From Gammaproteobacteria bacterium (GTDB taxonomy: Bacteria > Pseudomonadota > Gammaproteobacteria > DSM-16500), in contig DAIDIB010000005.1 of assembly GCA_027459575.1 (NCBI GenBank), positions 6,935 to 40,626 of the forward strand: DNA of 33,692 nucleotides. Reading direction: 5' to 3'. The first letter of the stretch is position 1, and each line of letters begins with the position of its first letter. The notes under the pieces are model-generated. The model made no database searches, had not been told where the DNA came from, and saw only the letters and a program-made list of their open reading frames with translations. Of the stretch, positions 26,729-33,692 are shown piece after piece. The position numbers were made by a program, and so were the translations under genes.

Positions 26729-28448
26729 GTGTGACTCTTTTAATCAGGCCAAGAATTTGCTTAAGCATGACTGTTAAAAACAAACCAAGCAAAATAAAAT
26801 AAAAACCATCCAGATAAAATCGATAACGCTGCTCTTCAGTGCCGGTCGTAAAATTAATCATTAAGGTGGTGTATAAAATATTGCACAATATAAAGGCGAT
26901 AATAATATTTTCTTTACATTTTTTTGCTGGTTCAAAATGAGATAACAGATACAAAGGAATTATGCTGATCACATTATATCCTAACACTGCCCACATAACA
27001 TAATATTGAACAGGCCAATCAAAGCGTGTTTTAGTTAAATACAAAAAACCACTAAAGAAGGCTATTAATCCCAACAGATATATAACCGTAAAACTCATTA
27101 ATCGTTGAGGTATTTTGATATAAGCCACACCAAAAATAATCAGTAGTGGCAGCATAAACAGCAAAATCAGACTGATATTTTCACTCCCAGCTGTCATGGA
27201 CGAAGACACATAGGGGTGGTAGCTGAGCCAACTACTTAAAAGCGAATTGGACAACTGACGGGGGTTTCCCATAACATCAAAAAAATAGCTCGGACTTTTG
27301 GTGAAGTACAATCTCCACCCTTCATTAATAGAAGCAAAATAGGCATAGGGATAATGAATGAATGATGCTACGGCGTTTTTTCCATATTCCTGCGACATGC
27401 CAATATTACCCAAGACATTACGATGCAGCCTTTTATCGCCTGACACAGAATTCAGAATAGCAATACCGCTATAATCTTTGTTTAATTTATTTACAAAAGT
27501 ATCTCGATATTTTTGTGCAATAACGTCATAGCAGTAATAGCCTGTATACCCCATATTTTCGAATTTGTTTGGAAACCCATCTGCTGTGTGAGGACATAAC
27601 GCCAAATCCGAAAAATATCCTTTTTTTATGCCATCTAATCTATCTGTCAGACTTAAATGCCATTGCATTGTAGCGTTAGATAAAACTTCGCCCTGCCAAC
27701 TGTTAAGCGTGAAAATATGAAATAGATAATAATTTTTAACATAGGGAACGAGTAATAATACAAATGGGATAATGGCGGATTGTAAAATAATTTTTTTGTG
27801 CTGATTTAATACCCACATCAGGGTGACAAGCACGGGAATAAAATAAAAGGCAATGTGGTATAAAGGTCGAATATTGCACAACAGACTAATTGTCAAAAAG
27901 AAATAAAATCCATTCCGCCAAGAAGGCAGATCGATCAGCTTCATGAGTCGATGTGTAGCGATCAGAAGCAAACACATGACTGGGAAATCATAAAGCCCCC
28001 ATGTTTCAAATAAATTGAAGGTTGGGCTTAAAATGAAAATTAAAATCAGCAGAGTTGCTAAATTTTTATTGACCCCCAAGCGAATTTGAATTTTATAAAG
28101 CGCTGAAATAGCGAACAGCCCCAGGCCTGTGTGCAGCAGATAAATCCCAAGCTGGCCGTCAGGCGGAAAAACCAGCGTGCAGAGAAAAATATAAGCAGTA
28201 AACAACGGAGCCTGCACGTGGTAGTAAAATAGTGATTGCCAGGGGTGACCTTTGACTATATCCCACGGTATCCAAAATTGGGGGAAAATAATGACACTTA
28301 GAAATCCTTTACCAAAGCCTGCGCAGATTAAGGCATATAGGAATTGTGCAAAAAAGAATGAAAAAAAACAAAATAGTAAATTTGGTTCTCGCGTGATGTT
28401 TTTTTTAATCCATTGAGTTAGCATAGGGGTGCCTAAAATGATCGCCAA
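26721..28448 (-). CDS. Polytopic membrane protein, probable GT-C-type glycosyltransferase
   Basis: About 10 hydrophobic segments, IPWDIVKGHPWQSLFYYHVQAPLFTAYIFL reminiscent of GT-C dolichyl/undecaprenyl-P-sugar transferases; start may be at MLTQWIKK (28424). Confidence 0.6.
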   Translation of the reverse strand: MAIILGTPMLTQWIKKNITREPNLLFCFFSFFFAQFLYALICAGFGKGFLSVIIFPQFWIPWDIVKGHPWQSLFYYHVQAPLFTAYIFLCTLVFPPDGQLGIYLLHTGLGLFAISALYKIQIRLGVNKNLATLLILIFILSPTFNLFETWGLYDFPVMCLLLIATHRLMKLIDLPSWRNGFYFFLTISLLCNIRPLYHIAFYFIPVLVTLMWVLNQHKKIILQSAIIPFVLLLVPYVKNYYLFHIFTLNSWQGEVLSNATMQWHLSLTDRLDGIKKGYFSDLALCPHTADGFPNKFENMGYTGYYCYDVIAQKYRDTFVNKLNKDYSGIAILNSVSGDKRLHRNVLGNIGMSQEYGKNAVASFIHYPYAYFASINEGWRLYFTKSPSYFFDVMGNPRQLSNSLLSSWLSYHPYVSSSMTAGSENISLILLFMLPLLIIFGVAYIKIPQRLMSFTVIYLLGLIAFFSGFLYLTKTRFDWPVQYYVMWAVLGYNVISIIPLYLLSHFEPAKKCKENIIIAFILCNILYTTLMINFTTGTEEQRYRFYLDGFYFILLGLFLTVMLKQILGLIKRVTHD

Positions 28449-28488
28449 TTTTAAACCAACAGATTAAATATCACAACGGACAGATTTT

Positions 28489-30141
28489 ATGCAGAACATG
28501 TTTAGCATTGGTTTTAAACAAAAAAGGCTGATTAGTTATATTTTGCTGAGCTTCGTTGTTTTATATGTCATTTTCTCGCCCGCAATTAACCAACTTTACT
28601 ATTCTTCTGATGATTTTCGATATGCATTTGGAGGTTTAAATAAAACCTGCGTATCTGATGATGGATTTGAATTCATGCTTACATTAGGCAGGCCCATTCA
28701 AGCCTATATTGATTGCGCCAGTTATAAATTCGCTTACACGCTGGAGCGAATGCAAATATTGAGACTATTCTCTCTGTTACTGCTCGCCACGACGATTGGA
28801 TTGTTGGCAAATTTGTTTTTTTCACTTCGACTGTCGCTTGTTTCAGCCCTGGCATCAGCCTTCTGTTTCTTTTTAATTCAATATCTTTATAGTCCTGTTA
28901 TTTTAATGGGCACACTGCCCTTAGTTCTTCCCATTTTATTTGCGCTCCTTGCAAATTTATTTTTAAATGTATCGCAACAAGATACAAAAAAAGTTTTCAG
29001 ACTTGCATTATCAGTCATATTGTTACTGTGCGCCTTGTTGACCTATCCTGCTGTGGCTTTCTTTTTTGCTGTCATCATTCTTCTTAAAACACTTTTTTCA
29101 GATTTATCTGATTGGCCTGTTATCAGATCAAGAGTAATTCTGGAAACGCTGACATTTTTTAGTGCCTGCCTGCTTTATTTTGTGTTTGCTTATCTAAATA
29201 TGCACTACAATGCACGAGCACTCATTCCACCCTCCTATCATTTAGATCACCCCAACTTTAATATCCTTGAAATCACTAAACGGCTTGCTTCTTTAATAAA
29301 TATTTTTGACGATAAATGGGCCATCCTGCCTTCTGGACAATCACCGGCTCAAAAAATTATTCTGCTCACTCTACTATTAGCTGGCAGCGTAGCAGGTGTG
29401 ATTTTATTATGCAGAAGTGATTTTTATAAAAAAGAGAAGAAAACCGCTCTATATTTTTTGCTGCAAAAAACTGCGGCGGTATTTTGTTTGCTAATATTGA
29501 GCAATGCATTTTTGCTTGTTATACCTGATTTTGATTTTATAAAGTTCGAACACTGGTTATTGTATGTCTATATCGCCTCTGTCTTTTCCTTATTAATATG
29601 GTGCGCTTATCAATTAAGTGGATTGTTTTCTCCCCATTGGCGACATGCGATTTTCATTTCATTTCTACTTGTCTTTTTAATACCTGCTAGCTTGCAAGCT
29701 AATATAATAATGACAGCAAGAAGCTGGACAGCAGCCAAATACATTAACTATCACCAGCGACTCGTTGCCAATTATCTGTCAAAAAGCGAACCGCTAAAAC
29801 GCATACATTTTATCATTCCCTCTTCTTATTATCCTTACGACCGCTATTTTTTAATTAATGCGGTATTAGTTCAGCTACATGGACGTCACAACTTTGACTT
29901 GACATGGTGTTCGCTCCCACGAGGTATTCCAGGTAAAGAAATCGATCATCAACAAGACATGCGTAATTGTCTTGATAACCTGGGATCAAACGGAATTGCT
30001 GCAACGTATAGTTTTGTTGGCGAACCCTATCAGCAAACACCTGACATGCTTGTCATTGATGATACAAAAATCTCGCCTATCGAATATTTTAATGACTGGC
30101 TTATAAAGTCCCATAATATACGTGGCTGGTCATATTCATAA
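28489..30141 (+). CDS. Polytopic membrane protein, GT-C-like glycosyltransferase family B, copy 3
   Basis: SSDDFRYAFGGLNKTCVSDDGFEFMLTLGRPIQAYIDC; C-terminal TWCSLPRGIPGKEIDHQ...VGEPYQQTPDMLVI. Confidence 0.7.
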   Translation: MQNMFSIGFKQKRLISYILLSFVVLYVIFSPAINQLYYSSDDFRYAFGGLNKTCVSDDGFEFMLTLGRPIQAYIDCASYKFAYTLERMQILRLFSLLLLATTIGLLANLFFSLRLSLVSALASAFCFFLIQYLYSPVILMGTLPLVLPILFALLANLFLNVSQQDTKKVFRLALSVILLLCALLTYPAVAFFFAVIILLKTLFSDLSDWPVIRSRVILETLTFFSACLLYFVFAYLNMHYNARALIPPSYHLDHPNFNILEITKRLASLINIFDDKWAILPSGQSPAQKIILLTLLLAGSVAGVILLCRSDFYKKEKKTALYFLLQKTAAVFCLLILSNAFLLVIPDFDFIKFEHWLLYVYIASVFSLLIWCAYQLSGLFSPHWRHAIFISFLLVFLIPASLQANIIMTARSWTAAKYINYHQRLVANYLSKSEPLKRIHFIIPSSYYPYDRYFLINAVLVQLHGRHNFDLTWCSLPRGIPGKEIDHQQDMRNCLDNLGSNGIAATYSFVGEPYQQTPDMLVIDDTKISPIEYFNDWLIKSHNIRGWSYS

Positions 30142-30208
30142 TGATTGCCTAAGCTGCATTAACTCAGTATTATCCAGAACAAGCAGAGTTAAGGCATACG
30201 GATGTTTC

Positions 30209-30895
30209 ATGAAGGCTCTCAAAAGAATACTTCTAATTACTATCATTAGCTTAATTGTTTGGGTATATGTTAGCCATTCAGGCTTGGATAGTTTATTCTA
30301 TGAACTTCAAACCATGACAGGCATCAAAGCCCTACTCATGTTTTCTCTGGTTTATCTCACCAGTAATCTACTACTTTTACCGCTTGGCTTGCCACTTAAC
30401 TTGCTTGCTGGCTTGCTGTGGGGAACAGTATTAGGGGGATTGTTAATTAATGGATTGGCTACCCTTGTTGCTGGGCTAGCTTTTTTATTAGCCCGCTTTA
30501 TAGGCGCGTCATTTTTTGCCGAGCAAGTTAGTCGTTACACCATACTTCGTCGCTTCAAGGATACAATTAATCGTTATGATTGGCAGTTTATTTTTACGAT
30601 TCGCATTAATCCTATCATCCCTTTTTGTCTCTCCAATTATTTATTCGGCTTGTTGCCCGGCTTATCCTTCAGACACTATATAACAGCTACTGTTGCCGCA
30701 AATTTATTACCTAGCTTTGCCTTTGCTTCTATCGGCGCCATATTTAAAACCGTTTCACTTACTAACACCAATATAAACTATTGGATTATTAATCTTGGTG
30801 TGGCGCTGCTACTAATCACCGGTGTATGGCTGATCAAAAAAACTATTAAAAGGAATTCCAATGAAAATAACATTATGTGTACTGACCCTAAATGA
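30209..30895 (+). CDS. TVP38/TMEM64 (VTT) family membrane protein
   Basis: LPLGLPLNLLAGLLWGTVLGGLLINGLATLVAGLAFLLARFIG, FIFTIRINPIIPFCLSNYLFGL; start set at MKALKRI (30209), track start 30122 overlaps upstream CDS. Confidence 0.85.
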   Translation: MKALKRILLITIISLIVWVYVSHSGLDSLFYELQTMTGIKALLMFSLVYLTSNLLLLPLGLPLNLLAGLLWGTVLGGLLINGLATLVAGLAFLLARFIGASFFAEQVSRYTILRRFKDTINRYDWQFIFTIRINPIIPFCLSNYLFGLLPGLSFRHYITATVAANLLPSFAFASIGAIFKTVSLTNTNINYWIINLGVALLLITGVWLIKKTIKRNSNENNIMCTDPK

Positions 30896-31604
30896 GTACG
30901 ACAGTGTCAAGATAATAATGCCGCAAATAGATAAAAGCTTATTCGACCAGATATTAGTGATAGATGGAAACTCTACTGACGGCACAATTGAATGGTGCCG
31001 ACAACAAGGTTACGAAGTATATATACAGCAACAACGCGGATTACGAAGTGCTTATGAAGAAGCCTTGCCCCACATTCGTGGCGATGTCATGATCACCTTT
31101 TCTCCAGATGGTAATTCTCTCACACAATTATTACCGGATTTAGTAGCTGAACTTAAAAAAGGACGAGACATGGTCATCGTGTCCCGCTACCTAGGTAACG
31201 CCAAGAGTGAAGACGATAGCTTCATCACTCGCTTTGGCAACTGGATGTTCACTACTTTAATTAATGTTTTGCATGGCGGTAAATATACTGATGCTATGGT
31301 GATGTATCGCGGCTATAAAAAAAGCCTGATCACCGATTTGAAACTACTGGATCCCAAAGCTTATAACTTCCCTGAAAAATTGCTTGGCACACGGGTCAGC
31401 ATTGAGCCTTTGCTGTCTATTCGCGCGGCACGCGGCAAGCTAAATGTAAGTGAAATTCCTGGTGACGAGCCTGCACGTATCGGCGGCCAACGTAAATTAC
31501 AAATAATCCGCTGGGGGTTAACATTCTTGTATCAAGTCGTTACTGAAGTTTTTAGACAAAAACCTGTTGTAGTGAAAACTGCAAGTATAAATGAACGGAT
31601 TTAA
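30861..31604 (+). CDS. Glycosyltransferase family 2
   Basis: MKITLCVLTLNEYDSVKIIMPQID, ILVIDGNSTDGTIEWCRQQGYEV, GLRSAYEEALPHIRGDVMITFSPDGNS. Confidence 0.9.
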   Translation: MKITLCVLTLNEYDSVKIIMPQIDKSLFDQILVIDGNSTDGTIEWCRQQGYEVYIQQQRGLRSAYEEALPHIRGDVMITFSPDGNSLTQLLPDLVAELKKGRDMVIVSRYLGNAKSEDDSFITRFGNWMFTTLINVLHGGKYTDAMVMYRGYKKSLITDLKLLDPKAYNFPEKLLGTRVSIEPLLSIRAARGKLNVSEIPGDEPARIGGQRKLQIIRWGLTFLYQVVTEVFRQKPVVVKTASINERI

Positions 31605-32559
31605 ATTAATGATTGGCATAAACCAAACCGCAGCTGATCTTAAATTTCTGACGCCAGATAGCTTATACGAGCAAATAAAGCAATTTACTTCGGGAATGGC
31701 AGTGACCAAAGGTGTATATGAACTGGATGTAGCCATGTGCACGCTGGAAGATTTTGAATGGAACCACATGGATCAGTTGCACAGGCCCGCAATACATCGA
31801 ACGTACGACAAAAATATCCGCATTGCTTTTGGCCATGATTTTGCTGTTTCTCTCACACAATGGGGTAGATGGCCGATTTTTATCACCGTTTCAGATGTGT
31901 ATGTTGCAAAAGGTTTATTCTATCAATCGCTCACACTTGCTGGCATTATTTTTCTACACTCTATTATTTCCATGCAGAAAATCGGCGATGATACGATTCA
32001 CCTAAAGCATGAGTGGTATATTGCTTCGCACAAACTATTTAAATTTTTACATAAACCCATTAGCAAGCAGCTTTATAAATTAAATGTGCGCTTGCAGCAA
32101 GAAGACGAGCAGCTTAGACAAGGACGTTATACGCAGCGGAAAAAAGGATACACTTTTCGCACTGATAATCCGAATTATTATAATTCCAATCGCCTTTCCA
32201 ATAACACCATTTATCCCGCCTTGAAAAACCAGGCATCGATTTCTCTGACAGCCATCACTAATGAACCAACCCTGCAGGAAATCGGCGGCGTCGAGTTTAT
32301 TATTCAGAGAGAAAATAATGATGTTCTGATCTGGCCAGCAGCCTGTCCGCATGAAGGTGGCCCGCTGATCACCGGCAAATTTTGTAATCAGCAAATCACC
32401 TGTCCATGGCACAATTTACGCTTCAGTGCTGTGAAGCTATCTGTTGACACTCCAGTTGGAACTAGATATGGGTTTATGTATCAGCTGACAGATAACCAAT
32501 TATTTATAACGCATGCAGAGTCATTGAAGAAAGAGTATGCTGAAGAAGAATTTGCTTAA
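31591..32559 (+). CDS. Protein with C-terminal Rieske [2Fe-2S] domain and uncharacterised ~200-aa N-terminal domain
   Basis: ACPHEGGPLITGKFCNQQITCPWHNLRFS (CxH...CxxH ligands); start may be MIGINQTAAD (31609). Confidence 0.85.
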   Translation: MNGFKLMIGINQTAADLKFLTPDSLYEQIKQFTSGMAVTKGVYELDVAMCTLEDFEWNHMDQLHRPAIHRTYDKNIRIAFGHDFAVSLTQWGRWPIFITVSDVYVAKGLFYQSLTLAGIIFLHSIISMQKIGDDTIHLKHEWYIASHKLFKFLHKPISKQLYKLNVRLQQEDEQLRQGRYTQRKKGYTFRTDNPNYYNSNRLSNNTIYPALKNQASISLTAITNEPTLQEIGGVEFIIQRENNDVLIWPAACPHEGGPLITGKFCNQQITCPWHNLRFSAVKLSVDTPVGTRYGFMYQLTDNQLFITHAESLKKEYAEEEFA

Positions 32560-32601
32560 AAACATTAACGATCGTTCTTTGCGACACGTTTTAACTCTTG
32601 C

Positions 32602-32616
32602 TGTTAAGTGGACCCC
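32602..32616. repeat. Possible terminal end of the IS3 remnant (TGTTAAGTGGACCCC)
   Basis: Position just beyond the transposase C-terminus and IS3-like end sequence; partner end not found in window. Confidence 0.3.
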
Positions 32617-32661
32617 ATCGTCAAAACAATTTCTTCTTCGAGTTTAAGATGGTGCCGACCC

Positions 32662-32980
32662 TTACGCAGCTGCACAGCGCTGCCCCGTTTCTACCGTTGA
32701 TGACGCTTCTTGCTTCACATTAAATTTATCCACTATCCTGGCACCGCCACCGACCCCAGTCCGGTAAACCTCATCTGGCGTACAATAATCTAATGCCTGA
32801 TGAGGCCTCTCAGTGTTGTAAAACAAAAAATATTCAGTTAGCCCCGCGATCAATGCTAACACACCGGTATAACATCTCAGGTACACGTCCTCATATTTCA
32901 AGCTGCGCTATAGCCGCTCCACGAATATGTTGTCTAGAGCCCGTCCACGGCCGTCCATACTAATCTTGATACCATGCAGT
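32662..32980 (-). pseudogene. IS3-family transposase (OrfB) C-terminal remnant with in-frame amber stop
   Basis: Readthrough: HGIKISMDGRGRALDNIFVERL*RSLKYEDVYL...FYNTERPHQALDYCTPDEVY; TAG at 32908-32910 replaces the conserved W of ERLWRSLKYE. Confidence 0.88.
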
Positions 32981-33002
32981 ATAGTAGGTAACATGGCTTA
33001 GG

Positions 33003-33692
33003 TTACAAATCATCGAAAAATGATGCCATTTTCTCTTTATCTTTTCTAATTTCTCTCATGTGCCTCTTAGTTTTATCACGCAGCTCATTTTTATCTATTG
33101 CCATCGATCCGTCTAGTTTTTTTGTCTTCAGAAATCGCTAGCATTTTTCCGTTGGGTTAAGCTCGGGTGAGTATGGGGGTAAAATTTCTATTTTGAGAGT
33201 TTTTTTATTTTCCTTCTCGAAATTTTTTACGATTTTCGCTGTATGCGTAGGAGCACCATCAACTATAACAATAATAAATCTATCGGAGGACTGCTTCATT
33301 AATTTTTTTAAAAATCGAATAAATATTTTTGCTGCAAACCTCTCTTTCTCTTTCGTCAATTCAAAACATAACCTGCCTTGTTGATTAACAGCTGCAGTTA
33401 TGCCAATATTTTGTCCGCGTTTTCCTGAGACGCGAACAGTGGGCTTCTTGCCCGGATAAGCCCAAGTTTTTCCTATATAAGGAATCAATGAGATAATGGA
33501 TTCATCTGCATAAAATAATAAAGCACGCTTCTTTTTGGCTATTTTTAGGATTTTTGGGAATCGCTCATTTTTCCACTTTCGTAATTCTTTTGAGTCTTGT
33601 TCTAAAGCTTTTCTTTCTGGAAATGTAACTACTCGCACCCCTCATCCAACTATTTCACCTGCAAGTGCCATCTGAATTGCAATTAATGGATT
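33003..33692 (-). pseudogene. IS630-family transposase with in-frame stops
   Basis: LLFYADES, GKRGQNIGITAAVNQQGRLCFE, IIVIVDGAPTHTAK, ILPPYSPELNPTEKC*RFLKTKK...; TAG at 33138-33140 replaces the conserved W; further TGA upstream (GEIVG*G); continues past window edge. Confidence 0.88.

Noticed and set aside
1-33692. CRISPR arrays, tRNA or rRNA genes
   Set aside because: No regularly spaced direct repeats and no tRNA/rRNA-like segments noticed on reading; not excluded computationally.

Overview
The window looks like a large, mostly intact cell-surface glycan/glycoconjugate biosynthesis region from a probable gammaproteobacterium (taxonomy not proven from sequence alone). From left to right: the C-terminus of an RfbH-like aminotransferase and a sugar epimerase; an outer-membrane barrel gene plus a secreted propeller-like gene; a decayed Ser/Thr-kinase pseudogene; gloB; an AbrB/PIN toxin-antitoxin pair; DUF2061; epimerase-SDR-glycosyltransferase-like genes; a tightly packed seven-gene minus-strand operon (CMAH-like metallo-beta-lactamase-fold protein, FemAB-like acetyltransferase, glycosidase-like propeller, PhyH oxygenase, SPINDLY/OGT-like GT41, WbqC, DegT aminotransferase); a methyltransferase-GNAT pair; a long minus-strand operon (GT-C-like protein, a 57-aa small ORF absent from the ORF track, gmhA-like, gmhB-like, transaldolase, two paralogous GT-C-like proteins, PhyH, FkbM, glycosyltransferase-like); a plus-strand set (third GT-C-like paralogue, VTT protein, GT2, Rieske protein); and two decayed transposase genes (IS3, IS630) at the right edge. 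The main candidates for something new are: (i) a CMP-Neu5Ac-hydroxylase-like MBL protein lacking its Rieske domain, with a separate Rieske protein in the same region and two Fe(II)/2OG oxygenases, suggesting a split oxidative sugar-tailoring system; (ii) a three-member family of polytopic GT-C-like proteins with conserved DD, GRP(L/I)QAY and paired-Cys motifs; and (iii) a two-member family of GT-A-like proteins. All family assignments are by eye, with no database search.
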